A DNA stretch of 64,000 bases from Desmodus rotundus (taxonomy: Eukaryota > Chordata > Mammalia > Chiroptera > Phyllostomidae), in the NCBI RefSeq assembly GCF_022682495.2, contig NC_071398.1, forward strand, positions 84,773,193 through 84,837,192, written 5' to 3'. Below, in pieces: positions 37,162 through 48,594 of the stretch (position 1 is the stretch's first letter; every line of letters begins with the position of its first letter). Made by a program: the position numbers and the translations under genes. The notes under the pieces are model-generated. The model did no database searches. It was not told the DNA's origin and saw nothing but the letters and a program-made list of their open reading frames with translations.

Positions 37162-37178
37162 CCCACCAGAAGGCGCCA
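37162..37178 (+). promoter_or_regulatory. CTCF-like motif
   Basis: CCCACCAGAAGGCGCCA matches the CTCF core (CCACCAGRKGGCGC) with one change. Not within a recognised repeat. Binding is inferred only. Confidence 0.35.
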
Positions 37179-37914
37179 CCGCTCAGAGGGGACCTCCAAG
37201 TCCCCGCGGGCAGCTTCACTCACAGGGGGGCAGATGGTGCGCGAGGGCTCTGGGCAGGCTTATGATTTGGCTCTTCCCTTCTCTAGCCACCCGGCATCTG
37301 TTCGGTCAAAGTATAAGAACACCCGATTTTTTCCTTTTTATAAAAGTCTATCTTTAAAGATCAAAATAAGGTTTTATGACAGATACTGTGTGTAACCAAA
37401 CACTCGAAACTAATCAAATCTGTCTTTCTTTGCAGTTTTTCCATCCGTCACAGCATTAGTCACCCTTGCTCATCAGGAGGGAAGTAACCAGCTTAGATAT
37501 AGTTACAAAATCTTCTTCAAAATGTGCTTAAATTTTTTTTCCAGCATTCATGTCAGCAAAAGATTTCCCACTTTTCTGTGGTTCTGCTCATTTTCATTTT
37601 CTTCTGCAATTGTGAAACTAAGCAGCTTTTTCAGAGATGTGTCAGTCAGGTGGCTGACAGCAGTAAGAAGACTAAAACTCACTGTTGAACCACCGGTGAA
37701 GAATTTGCTTGTTCCCCAGATCTGCTGACCCAGCGGCAGGGTGGGCTTCAGGGTGAGCTCGGTCCAGGACGAGGGTCCGTTCTCGGCGATCCCTCTGGCC
37801 GTGCTCTCCTCCACTCCTTGGCGTTGCGGAGGAGCTGCTTCATCTCACAGAAGCGGGACGGCAACAGTGACCAGCCCAAAGGGGGGAGCGATGCCGGGTC
37901 CACTGGCAAGGGCT

Positions 37915-38320
37915 GGGTACATTACATGTGGGGTATGCCTACAGTGGCGTATCATTCCGCCTTATGAAAGAACATTCTGGCACATGCTACAACATGGACG
38001 AACCTTGAAAACCTGCTAAGTGAAACGAGCCAGTCACTAAAAGGCAAATTCTCCATCACCCAAATGGTCGACTTCTTAGAAGCAGAAAGTGCAGTGGCCG
38101 TCACCAGGGGCTGCGGGGAGGGAGTGCGGGGTTAGGGTTTTGCGGTACGGTTTCGGTTGCAGAGGCCGAACACGTGTGGAGACGGGCGGCGGCGGACGCA
38201 CCGCACTGTGGACGCAGTTCAGGTCGCCGGACTGTGTGCACACTTACAGGCCTGTACCAACGGTAACTTTTGGTAGGCACGTTTTACCACACGTTTTTAC
38301 AAAATGGCCACATTACCCTC
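37915..38320 (+). mobile_element. old L1 3' end with raised CG content
   Basis: TATGAAAGAACATTCTGGCA, GCTACAACATGGACGAACCTTG, CTGCTAAGTGAAACGAGCC and TCACCAGGGGCTGCGGGGAG follow L1M order. The G-rich minisatellite begins about 240 bp further on. Confidence 0.7.
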
Positions 38321-38565
38321 AGGATGCCCACCATTCTGAAGAGGACTCTTCAAAGGAAAGAATGTCTCTCTTCCAGACATCCCTCATAAATGAACCGCCT
38401 CGCCTCCTTCGGGCCACATCCCTCACTCTCAAACCGTCCCCGCCCCCAGGAACGGTCGCCTCAGACTGTCTACATCCCCCACCCACTCCCACTGTGACGA
38501 CACGCTTGCCATTACGTCAACCTCCTGACGTAGGGGGTGAGTCGTCCCCGCCCCCAACCGCATGG

Positions 38566-38860
38566 GGGAGGGGCCGCGGGGGGGAGGAGAGGGGGGGAGG
38601 AGGGAGGAGGGGGAGGGGGGCAGGGGGGAGGAGGGGCAGGGGGGAGGAGGGGGAGGGGGAGGAGGGGGGGAGGGGGAGGAGGGGGGGAGGGGGAGGGGGG
38701 GAGGAGGGGGAGGGGGGAGGAGGGGAGGAGGGGGAGGGGGGAGGAGGGGAGGAGGGGGAGGGGGGAGGAGGGGAGGAGGGGGAGGGGGGGAGGAGGGGAG
38801 GAGGGGGGAGGGGGGAGGAGGGGAGGAGGGGGAGGGGGGAGGAGGGGAGGAGGGGAAGAT
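38566..38860 (+). repeat. G-rich minisatellite, 24-bp unit
   Basis: About 295 bp of almost pure G/A. From about 38717 to 38855 the unit AGGAGGGGAGGAGGGGGAGGGGGG-like repeats (24-25 bp, about six copies); earlier copies are looser. No T on the plus strand. Because the unit is a multiple of three, every frame is open, giving spurious Gly/Glu/Arg or Pro/Ser proteins. Confidence 0.9.
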
Positions 38861-39989
38861 GGACGCAGGAGCATCTGGGTGGAGGCCTCGGGAACGCGGG
38901 GCAGGAAAATGGAGGTTAGAGTGTGTGGGGGAGACGGTGGCCCACCCTCCCGCATCCATTCTCCCTTGTTCCTGGACAGCCCCCTCTGCAGTTACCTGTG
39001 GCCAGAGGACGCGTCCAAGCCCGTGGAATGTGGATAGTTCTGGTTTCAGCACTAGGCCTAAGCCTTAAGGGAGCGGGCCTGTCTCCTCCATGCTCTTCTT
39101 ACCTCTCCCCACAGCTTCAACCACGCGAAGGACAGCGCGGCGTCTGGGAGACCGCACAGCCAGTAAGCGGAAGGAACCCGGGTCCCTAAACAGCTGCGCC
39201 CGGCACTAAGGCCACTGACGTCACCAGTTTTACACGCAAGAGAAAGACGCATCTATCATCTTCGAGCTGCAGCAGGGGTGGGCACATGGCGGTGCACTGC
39301 CTGTGTCTGTAAATAAAGTTTTATTGTAAACAGCACTGTCATGTGGTACCACCCACTTCAAGTGACTGTCAGTCTCGGGGTTGGGTTGGTGGGCCAGGTG
39401 TGGACGAAAAAGGGGTGCTAAAAGGAAGTAATAAATCATTACTTCCCAGCACCCAGGCATAAAGTGGTGGATAGTCGCGCCCCAGGTCTCTAACTTGCTG
39501 AGTGAAAGGTTTTAAGCAAGCCGTGCCCATTGTCCTCCAGCATCACGGTTAACACACCTTTGAAATGCCCGAAGTAGTGCTCCTCAAGGGCGAACCCCCA
39601 TGAAGAGAGCACGTGACCTTGTTAACTACCCTGTAATCTAATCCCCACCTCGCCTTCTCCCACCTTCGTGTCAACAACCTCCCTTAATCTCAATTGCATA
39701 AATGAAATCAGAAAACTGTTATTCTCCGGAGCATTTGCGATCTCGTTTCCTGGCAACTGTCGTCAGTTTTGGCTCCAATAAACTCATAAAAATTTTCTAC
39801 AGGTTTGAACGTTTCTTACGTCAATGCAGGCAACATTGCACGAGGCAGCCTGGGGGAAATTTTTCAGCAGAAGTCAGTAGACCTGGGACACTGTATATTT
39901 TACTCCTACTCTATAGCTTTGTTTTCTTTGGCAGAAGCAGGACCAACCCAGCCATTCACATGATAATTATAAGAAGAAATGTGAGTGGA
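38861..39989. other. intergenic, no gene seen
   Basis: Between the G-rich minisatellite and a Ves SINE. No recognised feature. Confidence 0.55.
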
Positions 39990-40213
39990 TGCCCTGGCTG
40001 GTGTGGCTCAGTGGACAGAGTGCTCCCCGGCAATCCGACTGTTCCTGGGTTTGATTCCCAGTCAGGACACGTGCCTGCGTTGTGGGCCAGGCCTCCCCGA
40101 TGGGGGCGTGCAAGGGGCCACCAATCTATGTATCTCTCACACATCGATGTTTTTCTACCTCTCTTTCTCCCTCACTTCCCCGCTCTTTAAAAATAAATAA
40201 ATAAAATCTTAAA
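39990..40213 (+). mobile_element. Ves SINE
   Basis: Head GCCCTGGCTGGTGTGGCTCA, B-box GGTTTGATTCCCAGTCAGG, CATCGATGTTTTTC and an AATAAATAAATAAAATCTT tail. The target duplication AAGAAATGTGAGTGGA (39974-39989) and AAGAAATGTGAATGGA (40214-40229) has one mismatch, so the copy is fairly young. Confidence 0.9.
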
Positions 40214-40614
40214 AAGAAATGTGAATGGAAACCTGAGTTAAGTGGCCCCACACTTATTTCAGGGAGGTTTTGAGCCCTTTGGAGATTAGACACCCGCCTC
40301 TTAATATGTCTCTGGACACAGTTTGGGATGCTCCTCTCAGCGGGTTTCTGCCTGCCCACCCCTGGCTACTGCCGACCAGGGCCTGCAGCATCAGAGCAGA
40401 GACACCTGCTGGTCCCCCGGGGTTCCCACAAGCAAGGCTCTACACTCTCTTCTGGGGAAAATCCTGGCCCATCAGTACAGCCTGAGACGCCCTGAATCCC
40501 GAGTCGTCCTGTTGTGATGAAGACTTGAAGGGCTGGGTTGGATACAGGCTCAGAGGCGACGGGGAGAGATTCTTCGGGCCAGCTTTAGGTGACAGACCAG
40601 CCAGGAGTCAAATG

Positions 40615-40770
40615 TGTGGATTTGAATCCCAGCCTTACCGCTTGCGAACTATGTGATTTTAGGCAAATTACTTAAATTTCTGTGCTTCAAATTGGGCTGA
40701 TAACTATAGTGTCTTTCTCTCAGAGTAGTTAGGAACTTCAGAGGAGATTTTGCTCAACAAATGTTAGCAC
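40615..40770 (+). repeat. MIR
   Basis: GGATTTGAATCCCAGCCTTA, GATTTTAGGCAAATTACTTAAATTTC-like blocks and CAACAAATGTTAGC. Near full length. Confidence 0.65.
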
Positions 40771-41139
40771 TTGTCTCCCAAGTTTTACACCTCCAATTGC
40801 TACTAGCTTTAAAGGTTTATGTAAAGTAATTTGGATGTGTATGTGCCAAGAGGCCTTTGTAGAAAGCAAGTGTTCTGGGAGACAATGCCTGACTGTTCCT
40901 TCTGTCAGGATTCTTGGGGTTGTGAGTGGGCAGAGGGGGCCGAGGGGAATGGAGGGAAGGGCACAGAAGACCGCCCTCTAGCTCTGTTCCCCTGACAGTC
41001 ACTGGCGAAAGAAAGGAATTCACCAAACTGGGTGAACTGAAGTGATCTCTGGGCCTGATCTGCACTTGAACCTTGAACTTTTAAAATGCTTTACCCTCCT
41101 AACCAAGAGTGAAGCTCTAGCCTGATGAAGCTCCTAGAA

Positions 41140-41420
41140 AATACCCATTCAACGTCGCCCAGAAGGACCTAGCCAGATCTTACTTATCCTTGAGACTGCA
41201 CTTGACCATCACCTCCCCAGGGAGGCCTGGTCTGGGGCAGACCCCGATGCTGCCCATTATTCAGCACCTTGCACACCCCCATCATAAACTCATCACATAC
41301 CTGTTTTAATTTGTTCTACAAACATGTATTGAGTGCCCTCCCTGAGCACTTCTTGTCATCACTGGCTCCCCTGTGCGTGCACCACGCCTGGTCCACAGAG
41401 CTTCTGAACAACAGAATGTT
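41140..41420 (+). repeat. L2 relic
   Basis: CACCTCCCCAGGGAGGCCTG, CATTATTCAGCACCTTGCAC and ATAAACTCATCACATACCTG match the L2 3' region. Confidence 0.5.
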
Positions 41421-42889
41421 GATCTGTGAGCAACTAGGTGCCCCCCACCCCACCCCACAAGGTTTGTGATTCTAAAGTCTTATCAAAGGCAACATGCATT
41501 CAGTGCTGTCTGCATTCCAAGAGCTGAGCCAGCGCTGCTTTTTTATTTCCCCAACACCTCCGGGAAGGAGAGAGCCTCATCCCACCCCACTTCTACAGAT
41601 GAGGCGATGGAAGCCACACTGCCCGACCTCGCCCAGCTCGTGCGTGACATCTGTGTGTTTCGGCACCTGTTCACCGACCACCACACTGCTAACCAGCCAT
41701 GTGCTAACCACACTGCTCCTCGCTGGGTAGGACCTATATATCATTCCAAAGCTTCGATTGAGCTTAGACAATGAAAACAGTAGACTCCAATCTTCTGTTT
41801 TTAAGCAGGTAGGTGGATCCTGGGACAGCCTCGCTTCAAGGTCAAGTAAAATCAGGGCACTGTTGACACGAAGATAAAAAAGACTATGGACCAGGGCAAA
41901 CCCAGCCAACCTTGCTGCCTTAGGGAGACCACACACGGAGAGAATCTCCATGGGGAGGGGTGTATGGCTGGACATTGGGGACCCCGTGAAGCCTGCTTCA
42001 GATGACAACCTCCCGTCTTTGGGATCCCACATGATGGGCCTGTGGGGCTTCTCTCCCCTCCCTTCTGAGAAGGCAGAGGTGAGCTTAGCCTACAAACATC
42101 TGCAGCATTTGCCAGCCCACATGCCTGGGGGTCAGCTGACGGCAGCACCTCCTAGAAGCCCAGGCACTGTGATAAGGCATTTTGCTGTGACTGGGAAAAG
42201 AAAGGCTAAAAACACCAAATTGATCTCCATTTTCTGCAAGTCAGAAGTGCGCTGGAGAAGAAATTGTCCCAATTTTGGTCTCCGAGAAAAGGGGTGGGGA
42301 GCGGGAGGGAATGGAAAAATCCTAGAGAAGCAGCAAACAGCCTACCAGAGAAAAGGAGGCCCCCCTCCTCCTGCCTTCGCTGGCCCCCGTGCCTGGGGGA
42401 CAGGGAAAAGGACAGGGGAAAGAGGCAGGAGCGGGGTGAGGGTCTCCATGAACTTAACTTTCAGAAATAAAAGCAGAGTTGAGGATCCGCCTCGGTTTCC
42501 AATGACCTTCTCAAGGGTCGGGGACCACCAACCTGGGCAGGGGGATATGAGAGTCCATTTCTGCTCTAGAACCTGTGTAACCTCATGTTCGCTCTTCTGA
42601 TGGTCGTTCGTCTGAATCCCAAGGGGACACTAGCTCAAGGAAGGAGGGTCTGTGAGCCGGGGTTGGAGGCAGAAAGAGGGGAAGTCAGCAGTCCACTCCC
42701 AGCCATGTCTGGGGCCAGAGAGGGGAGTGACAGCTTGCCCTGAGAGAGGACACTCGGCAGGGTGCCTGGGACTTGACCGAGGAAGGAAGGCAGAGGTTAC
42801 CAGGGGAGCCTGTGGGCCTGAGAAGAGGCCTGCAAGGTGGCAGGGACAGGCCTGGGTGTGGGTTTCATAACATAGAGCCGAGGACAGAG
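41421..42889. other. intergenic, no gene seen; one MIR-like relic
   Basis: A MIR-like relic reads ACTTCTACAGATGAGGCGATGG at 41588. The 216-codon plus frame at 41950-42600 has no recognisable domain. Confidence 0.5.
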
Positions 42890-43115
42890 GAAACAGCCTG
42901 GCTCAGGAAACAGATATGTGAGTGAATCTCTTCATTTCCAGCTAGAAGTTCACCAGTTGTGCGACCTTCCTGTCTGCACTGATCACGTCTGAGCCTCAGT
43001 TTCCTCATCTGAGAGATGGAGACTATCCAGTGATTGTGATGAGAAATGTGAGCTACAAGGTATATACAGCTAATACAGGAGCTGATGGAGAGGACAAGCT
43101 CTGTAAATAAATGCT
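42890..43115 (+). repeat. MIR
   Basis: CTGAGCCTCAGTTTCCTCATC and GAGAGATGGAGACTATCC with upstream AGTTGTGCGACCTTCC. Confidence 0.65.
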
Positions 43116-44172
43116 AATTGTCCCGCGCCCCCTCCCCTTCCCCGGGGCTGAAGGCTGTGTTCACACTCCAAGTCTCTCATAAACCAAGCCAAGGTCAAGG
43201 CTACATCTCACAGTCAGAGTAGGCTGGAATTTCTGCAAGTTCACTGCCCCACATGTACCTGAGAGGCCAACGCGTGGGCTGATGTCCGTGGCCCAGAAAG
43301 TATGGGATATGCCAAGGCTTGATACCTGGGTGTCCACGCCCCAGCACCCTCAGGCAGACTGAGAGCCAGGTTGCCCTGGTAAGTTGCCCCCACAGTCACC
43401 GCCCTAGGCCCCAGCATTGTGTAGGCAGATGACGTAACCCTGGCTTCCCCATCCCCCACCCCTAACCCCAGCCAACTTTCACCTGGCCAGGCTGTGTTCC
43501 CATCTTCTGTGCCCTCTCCCGTCCAGAGGCTGCTGAGGGGAGAAAGGGACACTTGGGATGGAGCTGCCCCAACAGGCGGAGTGGTGGGAGCCCTCAGTCT
43601 CTCCTGGGCTGACCCCACCTGGGCCTGGCATTCGGCCCCAAGCTGCTGCCTGCCAGCTTCTAGGTCACATTCGCTTATCAATGTTTGTTTTGGTGGCTTC
43701 TGGGAAGTGAGAGTCTCCACCTGAGGGAAATCTTTAACTCTGGGGACTTGTGACACCTGAGACTTTGAACTCTCAGGAAAGCCCAGCACACAGTGGCCAC
43801 CTCAGCCTGGGGTGAGGACAAACTTCCCCTCCGTGCTATGGCCTTGGAGCAGGCTCCTCGAATGCAAGGCCACAGCAGCCACCTCTTCCAAAGGAGAGAA
43901 GCTCTCCCAAGACAGACCTGCCCAAGCAGCCGCCACCTGGGGGCCAGGGCTGCGGGGGACTCCTGCTCTGTCTGAAATGAGCAATAACAAGCACTTTCTA
44001 TTTCCCCCATAATTGGTTTGAATTTGTTTGACTAGAAAAGTGATGTCTACGGGAAGATTATTCAAGTGAATTGTGGATGTGGTCTTGTCGACCTATTAGC
44101 AGAAATCCCAAGTATCCCCAGTTTGAGAAGCAAGGATGGAGAAGCACCTTTTGGGAAAAATGTCTGCTCGGT

Positions 44173-44389
44173 CCCCCCGGCTGGTGTGGCTCAGTGGATT
44201 GAGTGCCAGCCTGCAAACTAAAGGGTCGCCGGTTAGATTCCCAGTCAGGACACGTACGTGGGTTGCCGGGCTGCCGGCCAGGTCCCCAGTGGGGGGCATG
44301 CTAGAAGCAACCACACATCGATGTTTCTCTCCTTCTCTTTCTCCCTCCCTTTCCCTCTCTCTAAAAATAAATAAATAAAATATTTTTTT
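44173..44389 (+). mobile_element. Ves SINE
   Basis: Head CCGGCTGGTGTGGCTCAGTG, GTTAGATTCCCAGTCAGGAC, CATCGATGTTTCTCTCC and an AATAAATAAATAAAATATT tail. Flanking repeats AAAATGTCTGCTCGGT and AAAATGTCTGTTCAGT (44157-44172, 44390-44405) differ at two positions. Confidence 0.9.
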
Positions 44390-44399
44390 AAAATGTCTG

Positions 44400-44990
44400 T
44401 TCAGTAAATAACTTTTAAAAGCACAAATGATCTGGAAAGGCCCGGTGTTTTCAAATTGTAAAATAGATGTTAAAAACTCTTAGTAAATCTAGTAGAATCA
44501 CGAAAGAGGCAGGTTTTAATATAGTGAATCTGGAAAAATTAAAGGAAAAACAAATCAAGTTTTTCCTACCACACAGAGATAACCGATTTGCTATATATCT
44601 TGATGAATCCAAAACATTATACTATATATGGCACTTTGGGTCGTGGTTAGCATTCTAACCTTAGCATTTCCCCAGATCAATCAATTAACGCTCGTTGAGA
44701 TGGTTTTTAATTTTTAATGACTGCATAGTAACCTATCATATGGTCAAACAGAAGGTTTTTTAAAAAGCTATTTCCCTTTTGATATTTAGAGTGTTTCCCC
44801 TTTTTGCTGTTATAAAAACTGTTTGATAGCCATCTTTGCACCTTTCTCTGAGAACATACTTAGGACAAGCCCCCCGAACTGGGATTGCTGGGTCACAGGC
44901 GAGGACGTTCTCAGGTTCCTGGCACATCCTGCCTGGGCTGGTTTCCTCCTCGGCTTCCTTGAAAGCCGTGCCTCCCTTGGGGAAATATTT
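44400..44990 (-). mobile_element. old L1-like fragment
   Basis: GACTGCATAGTAACCTATCATATGG-like and GAACTGGGATTGCTGGGTCA are reverse L1 3' landmarks; the rest is AT-rich and decayed. Confidence 0.5.
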
Positions 44991-45059
44991 CCCTGAACTT
45001 TCCGTAATGTTACAACTTTGTCATTATATGTTTGAGCTGTAATACATTTGGACTAATCA

Positions 45060-45260
45060 TAACACTAATAATAATGCCAGCTAATATTAACCAGGTGAGG
45101 ACTGGAAGCTGGACACGGGCTAAGAACTTCACACAGATTAGCTCACATAACCCCAACAATTATGCTATGAGGCGGGAATTATAAAGAAATAGAGATTTTG
45201 AATTTAATTTGGTAGATGGGATGAGGGCGGGATCTAGCCCATATTATTCCAACCTCATGG
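45060..45260 (-). repeat. MIR
   Basis: CACACAGATTAGCTCACATAACC and ATGAGGCGGGAATTATA fit reverse MIR. Confidence 0.55.
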
Positions 45261-46918
45261 ACTAAATAGCTAATCTTCCGCCCAGTTGATTTGAGCATCA
45301 TGCTCATCATGTACCACTGGTTTCCTTTAATACATGGACTCTTCCCCGGGCTTTCTCTTCGTTTCCACTGAGTGGCCTGTCCCCCTTCCATTCCTCTTGG
45401 CTTCCTCCCTGGAGCTTTCATGTGCGTTAATGTCTGGGGGTGCAGATCCACCCTGTTCTTTTCTTCCCCGAAATGGCACGACTCTATCGGTGCATTTAGT
45501 TCTCCAGGTGAGTTGTTCCCTGTAAATTCATTGCATCAGATGAAAAAAAAAGCCTTAGATATTTTTATCAAGATTGCATAGAACATGCATTTGGGCAAAC
45601 GGCATTTTACAGTATTAAGGTTTCTCGTCGTGGCATATTTTCTCATTTATTTAATGTCCCTCCATGTACTTTGGCAGATTTTTATTACGAGTAGTGTGCA
45701 TTTCCTGTAAATTCTATTCCTTGGTGTTGCCATTGTAAGTGAGACCTTTGTACTACAGGTCTCCTGGCCTGGTGTCTGTTGCCCGGATAGTCCCAGATTC
45801 AAGGGCAGCCAAACACCTGAGCTCAGCAAAGTCCTGGCCAGCCCAGCTCCTGGCCATGCCTGAGCCCAGCAAACTCCAGAACTCAACAAGAGAAGGCTCC
45901 ATCCGTGGGAACAGCTGCAGGCAGAAGCACAGAGGGGGGGTTGGTCTACTGTTTTAAAGCAGTGGTTCTTACTGTTTGGGGTCAGAGAGAGGCTGGTGAA
46001 AACTATGGACTCTCAGAAAAATGCCCCAAACGCTGCCGACGCTTCCAGAGGATTCACAGGCAGCGGCAAAGTACAGCCAAGGACTGTAATTCATATCCCT
46101 GGGTTAAAAGAATGGTCTGGCTCCAGATCCCTCCAGGTGGACGGGGCCAAGGACAGAGTCCTTGGGTCCATAGGAGCTTGGGTGAGTCACTTCCCTCTCT
46201 GAATCCTTACGTTTTTCCTGGAGAACAGTTATGCACCCAGTCCAGTTATAGCATCGTTTGGAGATCAACTGAGATAGTGTTGGTGAAAGTGCTTGGAAGC
46301 GAAGTGACCCAAAGGTAAGGGAATACTATGAGGCCCAGTCCTGAGAGGCAGCGAAGGCATCTGAGTTTCTTAGAGAACATTATCAGCTCCCGTGCTAGCA
46401 CTGCCCGCTGTGAACTTGGCCTTTGCCCCCAGGAATGGCAGATAAAGGCCTTTATGGGCCTACACTTCTGAGGCTACGAGACTGCCGTGCTGAGCCAGCT
46501 AAAACTGTAATTAAGTGGCTGGGTGTCGGAAAAAAAGTGTCAGGGCTCGTGGTTCGCAGCTATCAGTTTCTGGGTTGTTAAAAATATTAGTAATTAACTC
46601 TTTCCTGAGTGCTGGAGAGCAGCCAGGAGCTGAGACCGCTTTGGACAGAGTGACCGTGGCAGGTCGGGCCGTCAGGCAACGCTGAAAGCTGACTCCGCAT
46701 GGCCACAGGCCCACCCTCCTCTCTGATGCCCGGGGTCCACGCCGTACAGTGAGGGGCTCTGCTCCATGAAAGTGAATTTGTAGGTGGAAAACTCCGCAAA
46801 ATAATAAATCAAATGCATGCCTGATGAGAGACCTGAAGGGCTTCCAAGTAGTCCTCCTGCTCCCAGCAGCTGATGTCACTTGAACTTGCACTCCAGCTTG
46901 ACCTTCAGGCTCTAGTAC
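45261..46918. other. intergenic, no gene seen
   Basis: No recognised repeat or gene; small frames only. Confidence 0.55.
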
Positions 46919-47118
46919 CAGGGGTGTCCAACCCGAGGCACATGGGTCACATGCAGTCCAGGGTGGCTGTGAATGTGGCCCAACGCAAAATCGTCAATTT
47001 CCTTAAAACATTATGAGAGTTTTTTTGTTTTTGTTTGTGTTTGTGTGTTTATTGTGTGGCCCAAGACAGCTCTCTTTTTTCCAGTGTGGCCCCCAGATGC
47101 CCAAAGGTGGGACGGCCA
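46919..47118 (+). mobile_element. old hAT-type DNA transposon fragment
   Basis: Starts CAGGGGTGTCCAACCCGAGG, with TGTGGCCCAACGCAAAATCG and CTTAAAACATTATGAG inside. It ends in a decayed inverted end (GTGGGACGGCCAAC). It resembles old mammalian hAT elements with this terminus. No reliable target duplication remains. Confidence 0.55.
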
Positions 47119-47344
47119 ACACATCAATCTGTGTGTGTTGGGGTGGGGTAGGGGAGAAGGGCAACAGCAGTCACTGGGAACCTCTTTCTAAGCACTGCTC
47201 CCTTCTCCCCAGGCTAAATCTGAGTGGGGACAGAGACATACAGCATTGGTCTTCCCTCCCGCCGCATCCACAACCCCAGACTCCCCAGGGCAGAGGGCAG
47301 GTGGAATGAACTCCTGGATACGTACAGTTCTAGGTCCCTGACTA

Positions 47345-47495
47345 CAGTTCACCCCACTTAATCTTCACAGGGGTTGCTGTCCTTTCTTCCAGATGAGGAA
47401 ACTGAAGCTCAGAGAGATAAACAAACAAGCCAAGGTCAGGGCAGCTGCTGAGCGTGTAAATCAGGCATCTTGGCTCCCTGCGTTCAGAGTCTGGC
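47345..47495 (-). repeat. MIR
   Basis: CACTTAATCTTCACAGGGG, CCAGATGAGGAAACTGAAGC and GAGAGATAAACAAACAAGCC. Confidence 0.65.
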
Positions 47496-47987
47496 CCCCC
47501 ATCTGAAGCACTTGGACGCGGTTCTCGCGGCAGGTGGGCCAACACTGTGCTGAGAGGGAGCAGAGGGGAGACTCCTTATCTGACTGGCACGGAGCCCCGG
47601 CCTCTCTGCCAGGCATCATGCGGATTTGCCCAGCCTGCTCTGGGCGGCCAAACCCTGGTGGGGAGGCTTCTGCATGCTCTGTCCACTGTTTCCCTAGTTA
47701 ACTGACCGCGAGGGTTCTTGAGAGCAGAGCTGGGGCCAGGGACTCTGTGACTGGAGCAGGCAAACTGCGTTGAGGGAGTGTGGGGGTGCTTTAAAGGCAT
47801 GTGCCTGCCTTGCCCATGAGGCCGCCCACATTGCTCAGTACTCCAGGCAAACTGGTTCCACTCCTAGAACAAGTGAGGGTGAATGCAAAAGATGACACAG
47901 ACAGCTTTTTTGTTAAAAATGAAGGGAATTTATATGTAACAATAAGATTAGTGTTAATTTTAACAAGCAAATTAAGAACAGTATATG

Positions 47988-48195
47988 GCCCTGGCCAGGT
48001 GGGTCAGCTGCTTGAGCATCACCAAAAAGTTGGGGGTTCTATCCCTGGTCAGGGCATATACCTGGGTTGCAGGTTCGATCACCAGTTGGGTATCACACAG
48101 GAGGCAACCAATCAATGTTTCTCTCTCACATCAATGTTTCTCTCTACCCCCCCAATCAATAAATATATCCTAAGCTGAGGATTAAAAAAAAAAAA
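47988..48195 (+). mobile_element. Ves SINE
   Basis: Head GCCCTGGCCAGGTGGGTCAG, GTTCTATCCCTGGTCAGGGC, CAATGTTTCTCTCTCACATC and the tail ATATCCTAAGCTGAGGATT plus poly(A). A short flanking repeat AGTATATG/AGCATATG (47980-47987, 48196-48203). The A-box region is more degraded than in the other copies. Confidence 0.85.
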
Positions 48196-48466
48196 AGCAT
48201 ATGAATTAAGATCCTATTTGTGAGTATGATTTTAAATACACATAGTCAGACATATAAGTAGACACACATACCACAGACTCCATATACAGAGATAGGACAC
48301 CCCCTGCCCCTCCCCATCCCCCACTCCCCACTGGCCCCTCTGAATTTGCTGTTGAACCCAACCTGGCAGGAAACACCACGCACCAGATCGCTAACTGCTA
48401 CTTCTGGAAAGAGAGAGAGAAAATGAGCTTACGGTGAGGAACACTTACTTTTTAATATTTACTATA

Positions 48467-48592
48467 CAGGGCTGGGCAAAAGTAGGTTTGTAGTTGTGAG
48501 TACATGAAGCACAGAGCTTATTCTTGTATTATTATTTATTAATTATTGTATTATTTGTATTACAACGGTAAACCTACTTTTGCCTACCCCTT
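48467..48592 (+). mobile_element. mariner MITE, 126 bp, TA duplication
   Basis: Inverted ends CAGGGCTGGGCAAAAGTAGG and, reversed, AAGGGGTAGGCAAAAGTAGG, around an AT-rich centre. TA flanks it at 48465-48466 and 48593-48594. It is a typical bat nonautonomous mariner. Confidence 0.85.
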
Positions 48593-48594
48593 TA

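Noticed and set aside
38089..39068. Open frames of 147-276 codons on both strands (Gly/Glu/Arg-rich or Pro/Ser-rich)
   Set aside because: They run through a G-rich minisatellite whose unit is a multiple of three, so all frames stay open. The flanks are an L1 remnant. No start context, splice pattern or known protein.
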